From: Paracoccaceae bacterium
GTDB taxonomy: Bacteria; Pseudomonadota; Alphaproteobacteria; Rhodobacterales; Rhodobacteraceae
Reading direction: 5' to 3'
Assembly: GCA_020628545.1 (NCBI GenBank)
Contig: JAHDEX010000015.1
Location: 1 to 57,601 of the forward strand
DNA: 57,601 nucleotides
Made by a program: the position numbers and the translations under genes. Below are positions 51,137 through 57,601 of the stretch, in pieces; the first letter of the stretch is position 1, and the number at the start of each line of letters is the position of its first letter. The notes under the pieces are model-generated. The model was not told the origin of the DNA, made no database searches, and saw nothing but the letters and a program-made list of their open reading frames with translations.

Positions 51137-52315
51137 ATGAACATGCCGCCACAGCCACAACCCGGATTTTACGCCGCTGAGACCTGCCAGCTGAGTGATT
51201 TTGAGGCGTTGACCAGTCGCACGCTCACACGCGCGGAGGTGCCGCAGGCGCATGATATTGTGCGCAATATCCCGATTTATGACGTGGCTCAACTTGGCCC
51301 TGTTTTCGCTGACACCGAGGCGCGGAGTCGGTTGATGGCGGAGTGGGCGGTGATCTTAAGAGAGACGGCCGGTGTCTTTGTCTTGCGGGAAGCGCAGCCG
51401 GATCATGGGGCGATTGATGCGGCTTCTGCGATTTTCAAAGACATCATCGCCGAGGAGAAAGCTGCAGGCCACGGTAACGCGGACCACTTCGCGGCGGGAA
51501 CAAACGACCGGATTTGGAACAGTTTGCAGAAGCTGTGCGTGGCTTCGCCCGGGACGTTTATTCGGTATCATGCCTCTCCCGCGATTGATGCGGCCTCAGA
51601 AGCCTGGCTTGGTCCGAACTATCAAATGACCGCGCAGATCAACCTCGTGTATCCGGGCGGCGCGGCACAGCAGCCACATCGGGACTATCACCTTGGGTTT
51701 CAGACGCCGGAGATGTGCGCCACCTACCCGGCCCATGTGCATGAACTGTCGCCTTATTTGACGCTGCAGGGAGGCTTGGCGCATTGCGATATGTCGGTGG
51801 AAAGCGGGCCAACGAAATTGCTGCCCTTCTCACAATTGTACGGCCCTGGCTATGCGGCTTACCGGCGGGATGATTTCCGGGCGCACTTCGAGGAGAACTA
51901 TGTGCAACTGCCCTTGGACAAAGGGGATGCGTTGTTCTTCAATCCCGCGCTATTCCACGCGGCGGGCGAGAACCGCACGGCTGATGTGGAGCGGATGGTG
52001 AACCTGTTTCAGGTCGGATCGGCATTTGGGCGGTCTTTGGAAGCGATCGACCGGAGCCTGATGTGCCGGACGCTGTATCGCCCGCTTGCCGAGGCCCGCG
52101 CGGCGGGTGCGCTCGACGATACAGCCTTTGATGCTGTCGTGGCCTGTGCGGCTGAGGGGTATCCGTTTCCGACGAGTTTAGACACGGACCCTCCGATTGG
52201 TGGGCTTGCACCGGCATCGCAGAGCGATTTGCTGAAGCAGCATCTGGCGGAGGGATCACCCGAGGCGGTGTTTTTTGAGGATCTCGCGGCGCAGGACCGC
52301 AAGAAACAACCTTAA
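51137..52315 (+). CDS. Phytanoyl-CoA dioxygenase family protein
   Basis: A 392-residue Fe(II)/2-oxoglutarate-dependent oxygenase. The iron site is PHRDYHLGFQ (His and Asp) and FFNPALFHAAGENRT (distal His, then Arg for 2-oxoglutarate). LSPYLTLQGGLAHCDMSVES and GPTKLLPFSQLY (GPT loop) are PhyH landmarks. GGAGG precedes the ATG. The family hydroxylates small molecules; substrate unknown. The LacI-type operator upstream hints at control by a sugar-like or other ligand. Confidence 0.87.
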   Translation: MNMPPQPQPGFYAAETCQLSDFEALTSRTLTRAEVPQAHDIVRNIPIYDVAQLGPVFADTEARSRLMAEWAVILRETAGVFVLREAQPDHGAIDAASAIFKDIIAEEKAAGHGNADHFAAGTNDRIWNSLQKLCVASPGTFIRYHASPAIDAASEAWLGPNYQMTAQINLVYPGGAAQQPHRDYHLGFQTPEMCATYPAHVHELSPYLTLQGGLAHCDMSVESGPTKLLPFSQLYGPGYAAYRRDDFRAHFEENYVQLPLDKGDALFFNPALFHAAGENRTADVERMVNLFQVGSAFGRSLEAIDRSLMCRTLYRPLAEARAAGALDDTAFDAVVACAAEGYPFPTSLDTDPPIGGLAPASQSDLLKQHLAEGSPEAVFFEDLAAQDRKKQP

Positions 52316-52393
52316 TTCACGCGCGGCGCCCCACCAGAATCGCCCTAAAGTTGTATCTAGAGGGCAGTTCACCACCAACGGACCTGTCAACTG

Positions 52394-52518
52394 GGGGGAA
52401 ACCTGACCCTGATTTCCCCCTAAGTCAGGATTGCCTGACCTGACGTCACCTTCTTCGGCATTTACCACTATTGGCACGGCCCGGCGCACTCTCTCACCAA
52501 GGAGGGGCTAAGCCCCTC
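52394..52518. other. Stacked hairpins in the PhyH to CBU_0592 gap
   Basis: In a 236-base gap: GGGGGAAA/TTTCCCCC (52394-52420, 11-base loop), GTCAGG-ATTG-CCTGAC (52424-52439), TGACGTCA and GAGGGGC-TAA-GCCCCTC (52502-52518). The first may end the PhyH transcript. The rest could be a structured leader for the next gene. No reading frame is apparent. Confidence 0.5.
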
Positions 52519-52551
52519 GCACCGGGTCGACATTATTGAAGGCCAATATTG

Positions 52552-53010
52552 ATGTCGATTTTCAGCACCATCCCTGCCGAAGCCTATGACCTGATCGGGG
52601 TCGCAGGCTTCGGTCTTTACGTGATGAATTACACGCTTTTGACCTTCCGCAAGATCAGTTCCGACCACACCATGTATTTCGTCATGAACCTGTTGGCAGC
52701 AGGCATGGTGATGGTCGGGCTGATGTCGACGTTCAACCTTGCGTCCGCCCTGATCCAAGGGTTCTGGATCGCGATCTCAATTATCGGGATCGCGACGCGC
52801 ATTCATGGTTCGCTGCGAGACCGGACTGCACCGGCGGTGAAAGATATTCCTGCGGATGTGAAAGCGCGGTTGGATGCTATTGAAAGCCGAATTGCGCCGA
52901 AGTTCGTCTCACGACGGCAACCCGTTGTGCGTTTGCCGGATGTGTCCCGAGGAACCTATTCCCAGGGTCGGGGATCCGGAAGAAAAATTCCGCTCCGCGT
53001 AGTGGATTGA
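52552..53010 (+). CDS. CBU_0592-like membrane protein
   Basis: A 152-residue protein with about three transmembrane helices (YDLIGVAGFGLYVMNYTLLT, MYFVMNLLAAGMVMVGLMST, LASALIQGFWIAISIIGIAT), the CBU_0592 family pattern, in which F-x-L-x-x-Y and Q-x-x-W are conserved. The basic C-terminal tail (RDRTAPAVKDIPADVKARLD and on) is long and its last 134 bases are antisense to the end of the M48 protease gene. The ATG at 52552 has GAAGG upstream. Function unknown. Confidence 0.72.
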   Translation: MSIFSTIPAEAYDLIGVAGFGLYVMNYTLLTFRKISSDHTMYFVMNLLAAGMVMVGLMSTFNLASALIQGFWIAISIIGIATRIHGSLRDRTAPAVKDIPADVKARLDAIESRIAPKFVSRRQPVVRLPDVSRGTYSQGRGSGRKIPLRVVD

Positions 53011-53608
53011 ACCCCGCGCGGGCGGCGATCACGGTGCCCAGTTCATCCGCTTCAAGTTCAAAGTCTTTCGAATAGCTCCGCGCGCCAAGGGCCGCACCAA
53101 ATTGCTGGGCGGCTTCGATAGCAGAGGCATCGCTTCGGCCCAGGGCACCGGCCAGACCACCTGCAAGAACGGCGCCAAGGTTGGCGTTCTGTTGCTGGCG
53201 CCCCAAGTGGCCGCGAATGTGGTGCGCGGCCTCATGAGCCATGATGAAAGCCAGTTCGTCCTGATTGCGGACCTCAGCGATGAGCGGAATGGTGAAAGCA
53301 AGGATCGGACGGCCGCTGCTATCCAAGGTCTGGTAGGCGTTCGCCGGCAGGTTGGGCCGGTCATCAACGACAATCTTGAAGTCGCAGTTGCTGCGCCGCG
53401 TGCGCTGGCGGCACTCTGCCTCAGCGACGGGTTCGACCGCATCAACAACAGCAAGGAAGTTGCGCACGGCGGTCCGCCCTTCAAGTTGCGGCGGCACCGC
53501 TGCCGCTGCAGGCGTTGGGCCAGATGTATCGGGCGTGCGGCTGGTGGCCACAGGGGCCGCGCACGCCACCATTGCCATGAAGAAAACTGCTGCAACTGCC
53601 TGTTTCAT
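52877..53608 (-). CDS. M48 family metalloprotease, lipoprotein
   Basis: A 243-residue zinc protease of the BepA/LoiP-like M48 group. Signal peptide MKQAVAAVFFMAMVAC has a lipobox VAC, so it is membrane-anchored in the periplasm. The zinc site is FIMAHEAAHHIRGH (HExxH) and the third ligand is in FELEADELG. LGTHPANAQRVAVV is the C-terminal motif. The ATG at 53608 is preferred. It overlaps the convergent CBU_0592-like gene by 134 bases. Confidence 0.9.
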   Translation of the reverse strand: MKQAVAAVFFMAMVACAAPVATSRTPDTSGPTPAAAAVPPQLEGRTAVRNFLAVVDAVEPVAEAECRQRTRRSNCDFKIVVDDRPNLPANAYQTLDSSGRPILAFTIPLIAEVRNQDELAFIMAHEAAHHIRGHLGRQQQNANLGAVLAGGLAGALGRSDASAIEAAQQFGAALGARSYSKDFELEADELGTVIAARAGFNPLRGAEFFFRIPDPGNRFLGTHPANAQRVAVVRRTSAQFGFQ

Positions 53609-53760
53609 CTGCCTGTTCCCTGCTGCTTGCCGGTGCCGTCTTTTTAAGAACGCAGCAAGTCTACCAGAACGCAAGGCGACAACCACCCCTGCGCTTTGCA
53701 CATTCGCGCGATTGCGATTTCCGGCTGGGCCATCTGGCGCTCAGCCGATAGGCTGATCCC

Positions 53761-54009
53761 ATGTTTACGATTGAACACACATTTGACTGCACTGTTGTCA
53801 CGCTTGTCGATGAAGGTGCGGCCCCTTTGGGCGAGGACGTGATCATCAACGCGTTTGAGGATTGCGTTACGCTCAGCCAATATGACGCACAACAAGACAA
53901 GGTGGTCAAAATCACCATGTCCTTCGCGCAAGTGCGCGATCTGGAGGCCGCATTGGACCTGCCAGAGGGCATTTATCAGTTTGCCGATAAGGACGGTGAA
54001 ACCGATTAA
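53761..54009 (+). CDS. Hypothetical small acidic protein
   Basis: An 82-residue acidic protein: FTIEHTFDCTVVTLVDEGAA, DVIINAFEDCVTLSQYD, KITMSFAQVRDLEAALDLPE and GIYQFADKDGETD. It looks like a small beta/alpha fold. No family is recognised. It lies between the M48 protease (divergent) and the nitroreductase gene (same strand, 65 bases on). No strong ribosome site is seen, but codon use matches the neighbours. Confidence 0.5.
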   Translation: MFTIEHTFDCTVVTLVDEGAAPLGEDVIINAFEDCVTLSQYDAQQDKVVKITMSFAQVRDLEAALDLPEGIYQFADKDGETD

Positions 54010-54074
54010 CGGCGCGAGGTGGCATCACTGCCCGATCCACCCTATCTGAGTGGGGATGTGATTACGGAGCCAGA

Positions 54075-54653
54075 ATGCCCACACCAAACGATGCCGCGAT
54101 GTCCTTCCTGCTGACGAGGCGGTCCCGCCCTGCAAAGACGCTCACCACCCCTGTTCCGGATGCGGAAGCGGTGGAGGTTTTGTTAACTGCCGCTGCGCGG
54201 ACGCCTGACCATGGCAAGCTGGAACCATGGCGATTTATCGTGCTGGAGCGCGCGGCGCTGCAGCGCCTGGCAGAGCTGGTGCCTGCGCGGGGCAAGGCCC
54301 TTGGCATCGACGACGAAAAGGTCACCAAGGCCGTCGCGCAATTTGCAAATGCGGATCTGGCCGTTGCGGTAGTGAGCAGCCCCAAGGCGTCAGACAAGAT
54401 CCCCGAGATCGAGCAGGTTTATTCTGCGGGCGCGGTATGTCTGTCGCTGCTGAACGCGGCACTTGCCTCTGGCTGGGGGGCGAACTGGCTGTCTGGTTGG
54501 GCGTCACACGACCGGGCATTCATCACCGACGGGCTGGGCCTTGCGCCGCATGAGACGATCGCGGGTTTCATTCATCTGGGCACCGAGACCAACGCGCCGC
54601 CAGAGCGGCCGCGCCCGGACATCAATGCGATCACAACCTGGGTGTCCGCATGA
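54075..54653 (+). CDS. Nitroreductase family protein
   Basis: A 192-residue FMN-dependent oxidoreductase of the YdjA type. LLTRRSRPAKTLTTPVPDAE is the FMN-phosphate Arg-Arg-Ser motif, AARTPDHGKLEPWRFIVLE the next flavin contact, and YSAGAVCLSLLNAALASGWG the dimer helix. It overlaps the EI24 gene by four bases (ATGA), so the two are co-translated. Substrate unknown. Confidence 0.9.
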   Translation: MPTPNDAAMSFLLTRRSRPAKTLTTPVPDAEAVEVLLTAAARTPDHGKLEPWRFIVLERAALQRLAELVPARGKALGIDDEKVTKAVAQFANADLAVAVVSSPKASDKIPEIEQVYSAGAVCLSLLNAALASGWGANWLSGWASHDRAFITDGLGLAPHETIAGFIHLGTETNAPPERPRPDINAITTWVSA

Positions 54654-55339
54654 TCTTTGCCGATTTCTTCAAGGCTGTCGCGCAGTTACCGGACCCGCGC
54701 TTTCGGCGGGTTTTGTTGCTGGGGATTGGATTGACCATTGCTCTGTTGGTCACCGCTTACGCCGGACTGCTGTGGTTGATCGAGTCGCTGACTGGCGAGT
54801 CGATCACACTACCGGGTGTGGGTGAAGTGACCTGGGTCGGAGACCTGCTCGGTTGGGGCTCTCTTGGGCTGATGATCGTTCTATCGATCTTCCTGATGAT
54901 CCCTGTCGCTTCGGCCATCACGTCGCTGTTTCTTGATGACATCGCCCATGCGGTTGAGGAGAAGCACTATCCCAACCTGCCGCCGGTGCGGCGGGTGCCG
55001 TTCTGGGACGGGGTGAAGGATACCGTGAATTTCCTTGGTGTGTTGGTAGGTGCTAACCTGCTGGCGTTCATCGCCTATGCGATGCTGCCGTTCCTTGCGA
55101 TCCCAATTTTCTATGCGCTGAACGGCTATCTGCTGAGCCGCGAGTATTTCCAGCTGGCCGCGATGCGCCGGATCGGGCGTGAGGCCGCCAAGGAAATGCG
55201 GCAGGCCTACGCAGGTACGATCTGGTTTGCGGGTTGTCTGATGGTGGTGCCGCTATCGATCCCGCTGATCAACTTGATTGTGCCGGTGTTAGGGGCGGCA
55301 ACGTTTACCCATCTGTACCATCGGCTTGCGGCAGACTGA
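54650..55339 (+). CDS. EI24/CysZ-like membrane protein
   Basis: A 229-residue integral membrane protein with about four hydrophobic stretches (RRVLLLGIGLTIALLVTAYA, LGLMIVLSIFLMIPVASAIT, and two more). DIAHAVEEKHYPNLPPVR and FFALNGYLLSREYFQLAAMR are the EI24/CysZ landmarks. CysZ imports sulfate in E. coli, but alphaproteobacterial EI24 members are uncharacterised. Coupled to the nitroreductase gene; the last 35 bases overlap the convergent DUF1467 gene. Confidence 0.82.
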   Translation: MIFADFFKAVAQLPDPRFRRVLLLGIGLTIALLVTAYAGLLWLIESLTGESITLPGVGEVTWVGDLLGWGSLGLMIVLSIFLMIPVASAITSLFLDDIAHAVEEKHYPNLPPVRRVPFWDGVKDTVNFLGVLVGANLLAFIAYAMLPFLAIPIFYALNGYLLSREYFQLAAMRRIGREAAKEMRQAYAGTIWFAGCLMVVPLSIPLINLIVPVLGAATFTHLYHRLAAD

Positions 55340-55613
55340 CCTCTGGCGTGGCCATCCGGTTAAACCAGTCGATGTCGCGCACAGTGATCAGGCCCGACAG
55401 GATGGTCCCCGCGATCACGGCCCAGATGCCGAGTGACCAGAGTGTGGTGAGCCACGCCTTGCGCTTAAGCTGCGGGTCTGCCGGCGCTGAGGCATGCGTG
55501 CCTGGCACGACCTCGCCCGCCTCACCTTGCGTCTGCAATCGCAGGGGCAGGACGATGAACAGCACCATGAACCAAATCACGGCGAAGAGGACGAGGGCAG
55601 AGACTGGACCCAT
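55305..55613 (-). CDS. DUF1467 family membrane protein
   Basis: A 102-residue protein with two helices (ALVLFAVIWFMVLFIVLPLR and LTTLWSLGIWAVIAGTILSG) separated by QTQGEAGEVVPGTHASAPAD, the conserved DUF1467 loop. The family is alphaproteobacterial and typically lies just downstream of methylmalonyl-CoA epimerase, as here (73-base gap). Function unknown. It overlaps the end of the EI24 gene. Confidence 0.85.
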   Translation of the reverse strand: MGPVSALVLFAVIWFMVLFIVLPLRLQTQGEAGEVVPGTHASAPADPQLKRKAWLTTLWSLGIWAVIAGTILSGLITVRDIDWFNRMATPEVSLPQADGTDG

Positions 55614-55686
55614 GGATCATGGCCTTTCGATAGAACTGACCAAGGATGTATCTTTGATTGCGGCAACTGCAAGTGACCTGCGGCGA

Positions 55687-56091
55687 TCAGACTTCTTCAA
55701 GCTCCACAAGGCAACCGTTGAAGTCTTTGGGGTGAAGGAACAGCACCGGTTTGCCGTGTGCACCGATCTTCGGTTCTCCCGTGCCAAGCACGCGCGCGCC
55801 TTCGGCCTTGAGCTTGTCGCGAGCGGCGATGATGTCGTCGACCTCATAGCAGATGTGGTGAATGCCGCCTGAGGGATTCTTTTCGAGAAACCCGGCGATG
55901 GGTGAGCCCTCACCCAGCGGATAAAGCAGTTCGATTTTGGTGTTAGGCAGTGTGATGAAAACCACCGTCACACCGTGGTCCGGTTCATCCTGCGGCGCGC
56001 CCACATCAGCCCCGAGGGTGTTGCGGTACTGGGCGCTTGCGGCCTCCAGATCAGGCACTGCAATGGCGACGTGGTTCAAGCGACCGATCAT
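55687..56091 (-). CDS. mce: Methylmalonyl-CoA epimerase
   Basis: A 134-residue vicinal-oxygen-chelate enzyme interconverting the R and S forms of methylmalonyl-CoA. GRLNHVAIAVPDLEAASAQY carries the first metal His, KIELLYPLGEGSPIAGFLEK is the substrate region, GGIHHICYEVDDI the second His motif and CLVELEEV ends with the metal Glu. The ATG at 56091 has AAAAGGA eight bases upstream. DUF1467 is downstream; MeaB, which serves the next step, is at 29.1 kb. Confidence 0.94.
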   Translation of the reverse strand: MIGRLNHVAIAVPDLEAASAQYRNTLGADVGAPQDEPDHGVTVVFITLPNTKIELLYPLGEGSPIAGFLEKNPSGGIHHICYEVDDIIAARDKLKAEGARVLGTGEPKIGAHGKPVLFLHPKDFNGCLVELEEV

Positions 56092-56237
56092 GTGCGGCAT
56101 CCTTTTGTTTGTGTTGTCCCCTCGTAGGCAGAAAGCCACAGGCGGGCAAGAGAGCGCATCAGCGCACGGCGGGGTTAAGCAATGATTCATCTTGATGTGG
56201 CCAAAATCGGATAACGCACATGAGATCGGAGAATCAC

Positions 56238-56954
56238 ATGGACACGATTGACAGCCTTTTCGTTCAAAGACCGGCTACCGCAAAACGCCCTCTTCTGGGG
56301 CTGACCGTTCTGGTGGTCGAAGACAGCCGTTTCGCATCCGAAGCGATCCGCCTTTTATGCTTGCGGTCAGGGGCGCGGATCCGCCGGGCCGATTGCCTCG
56401 CCCATGCAGAGCGGCACCTGAAGGTGTACCGACCGGGGGTGATTATCGTGGATATCGGCCTGCCAGACGGGTCGGGCCTTGCGCTGATTGAGCGTCTGGC
56501 TGCGACGACCCCGCGGGTTGAAGTCATCCTTGGCACCAGCGGGGATGATGGCGGTGAAACGGCGGCACTTGCGGCTGGCGCGGATGGGTTTCTGGCAAAA
56601 CCGGTGGCGTCTTTGGCAACGTTTCAGCAGATCGTGTTGTCGCATCTGCCCCCCGACCGTCAGCCGCGTGGGTTGCGCCTCATCCAGGATGAGGTGGTTG
56701 AGCCGGATCGGATCGCCTTCCATGACGACCTGACCCATGTGGCGACGGTACTGGAAGGGGAACAGGAAGGCGCGACAATTGACTATGTAACGCAGTTCCT
56801 GCGCGGGGTCGCAGCAAGCGCGCAGGACAAGGACCTGACCCAAGCGGTCACTGAACTGGCAAAACTGCGCAAGGCGGGCGATCCGCTGGGTTCGCCTATT
56901 GCGGCGCTGACAGCCTTGGTGCAATCGCGCCTGGCGGAGGCAAGCATTCGCTAG
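56238..56954 (+). CDS. Response-regulator receiver protein with unassigned C-terminal half
   Basis: A 238-residue protein. The receiver domain (about 20-145) has the acidic pair VVEDSRFAS, phospho-acceptor Asp in VIIVDIGLPDGSG, the Thr/Ser switch LGTSGDDG and the Lys of FLAKPVAS, so it should be phosphorylated. The C-terminal ~90 residues (LRLIQDEVVEPDRIAFHDDL, THVATVLEGEQEGATIDYVT) are helical and show no DNA-binding motif; it may signal by protein contact. The ATG at 56238 with GGAG upstream is preferred to 56220. No kinase is adjacent. Confidence 0.87.
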   Translation: MDTIDSLFVQRPATAKRPLLGLTVLVVEDSRFASEAIRLLCLRSGARIRRADCLAHAERHLKVYRPGVIIVDIGLPDGSGLALIERLAATTPRVEVILGTSGDDGGETAALAAGADGFLAKPVASLATFQQIVLSHLPPDRQPRGLRLIQDEVVEPDRIAFHDDLTHVATVLEGEQEGATIDYVTQFLRGVAASAQDKDLTQAVTELAKLRKAGDPLGSPIAALTALVQSRLAEASIR

Positions 56955-56987
56955 GTGGGCTGTGTTGGGTCAGTTCGGCTTGCGCGC

Positions 56988-57601
56988 GCTACCAGAAAGC
57001 AGGACCGCAAAACGCTGTGACGCAGGTCGATGGGCCTTTCAACGGGTGAAGCGCTGCTTCCGTGAGGCTCTGCCCGAGCCAGCCTGTCGTGTAAGAGAGC
57101 GGCAACGGCGGTTGCGGTTTCGGCAGTGATCTGTGCGAAGCCCACTTTGGCGTAGAAATTGATGTTGCCGTAGGTGAGAACCGCCGCGACCGCGCGTCTG
57201 GGTCGTGTTGCCTCGGTATGGCGAAGGCGGGCTACCAGAGGGCCGGATCGCGAAACGCCGTGACGCAGGTCGATGGGCCTTTCAACGGGTGAAGCGCTGC
57301 TTCAGTGAGGCTCTGCCCGAGCCAGCCTGCGGGGTAAGTGGGCGGCAATGGCGGTTGCGGTTTCGGCAGTGATTTTTGCAAAGCCCTCTTTGGCGTAGAA
57401 TTTGACGTTGCCGTAGGTGAGGACCACCGCAACCGCGCATTGGGGTCGTGTTGCCTCGGTATGGCGAGGGCGGCTACCAGAAAGCAGGACCGCGAAATGC
57501 CGTGACGCTGGTCGATGGGCCTTTCAACGGGTGAAGCGCTGCTTCCGTGAGGCTCTGCCCGAGCCAGCCTGTCGTGTAAGAGAGTGGCAATGGCGGTTGC
57601 G
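56988..57601 (-). repeat. Tandem ~243-bp repeats of a broken acetyltransferase 3' end
   Basis: Two and a half direct units start at 56988, 57231 and 57473 (periods 243 and 242); the array runs off the right end. Each begins CTACCAG, which is the TAG stop on the minus strand. On the minus strand a unit reads GNAT-like: ALTYGN-type TYGNVKFYAKEGFAKITAET, then, after a frame change, LPPTYPAGWLGQSLTEAALH, PLKGPSTCV and DPALW-stop. This is the C-terminus of a YhbS-like acetyltransferase. The two complete units have the same frame change. None of these copies is an intact gene; the intact parent, if any, would lie beyond base 57601. Confidence 0.85.

Noticed and set aside
56193..56206. FNR-type box before the response regulator (TTGATGTGGCCAAA)
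   Set aside because: Only the left half matches; the right half lacks TCAA.
56988..57601. CRISPR array
   Set aside because: The repeat unit is about 243 bp, contiguous, with coding character and no spacers; no cas genes.
1..57601. tRNA or rRNA genes
   Set aside because: No cloverleaf or rRNA-like segment was recognised in the intergenic gaps read by eye.

Overview
The window is a chromosomal stretch from an alphaproteobacterium, most probably a marine Rhodobacteraceae (Roseobacter-group) strain. The markers are a GcrA cell-cycle regulator, class I lysyl-tRNA synthetase, MeaB plus methylmalonyl-CoA epimerase, DUF1127, DUF1467 and DUF6455 proteins, and FnrL-type boxes. Coding density is high, genes are short-spaced on both strands, and most starts have GGAG-like ribosome sites. 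Most of the window is housekeeping core. The clearest accessory gene lies at 47.7-48.7 kb, and an AT-richer lipoprotein gene sits on the other side of rimO.

Layout. 0-10.7 kb: 5' part of acetyl-CoA synthetase, YdcF, a DUF1127 peptide, a large beta-helix protein, DUF4864, a TfoX-N-like protein, class I LysRS, TerB, a PBP4-type peptidase, NadD and an aldo/keto reductase. 10.8-16.8 kb: a PAS-GGDEF-EAL protein, EttA, two tandem cold-shock genes, dodecin, a SRAP protein that lacks the catalytic Cys2, and TesA. 16.8-27.5 kb: a YbbA/YbbP-type ABC exporter divergent from tesA, a gamma-glutamylcyclotransferase, a MATE pump, GltX, an MBL hydrolase, a SulP anion transporter and Apt. 27.5-36.8 kb: a small lipoprotein, a sirtuin, MeaB, ribosomal protein L28, HrpB, a Nudix hydrolase, ArgF and ArgD behind a possible arginine-rich leader peptide, and an ABC-2 permease. 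36.9-42.6 kb: GcrA, methyltransferases, a GNAT, DUF1697, Fe-alcohol dehydrogenase, an SDR and a glutaredoxin. 42.7-49.6 kb: PPK2, a VIT1-type transporter, cytochrome c and DUF6455 genes with FNR-type boxes; in the middle are a low-GC lipoprotein, a frameshifted rimO and a Shedu (SduA) defence nuclease. 49.6-57.6 kb: a YigZ protein with no canonical start codon, DCC thioredoxin-like, hemolysin III, phytanoyl-CoA dioxygenase behind a LacI-type operator, M48 protease, nitroreductase, EI24, DUF1467, methylmalonyl-CoA epimerase and a response regulator. The window ends in a tandem array of about 243-bp units, each carrying the broken 3' end of an acetyltransferase gene.

How genes work together. 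MeaB and the epimerase both serve the methylmalonyl-CoA route. ArgD and ArgF form an arginine operon. The FNR-type sites at ppk2/VIT1, cytochrome c and DUF6455 suggest a low-oxygen regulon. At ppk2 and cytochrome c the box-to-minus-10 spacing is nearly identical and the minus-10 (TATGCT) is the same.

The strongest candidates for something undescribed are the arginine-codon leader upstream of argD-argF, the GNAT-tail tandem array, the SRAP protein without Cys2, the rimO frameshift next to the Shedu gene, and several paired-hairpin intergenic elements. All family calls were made by reading motifs, without database searches.
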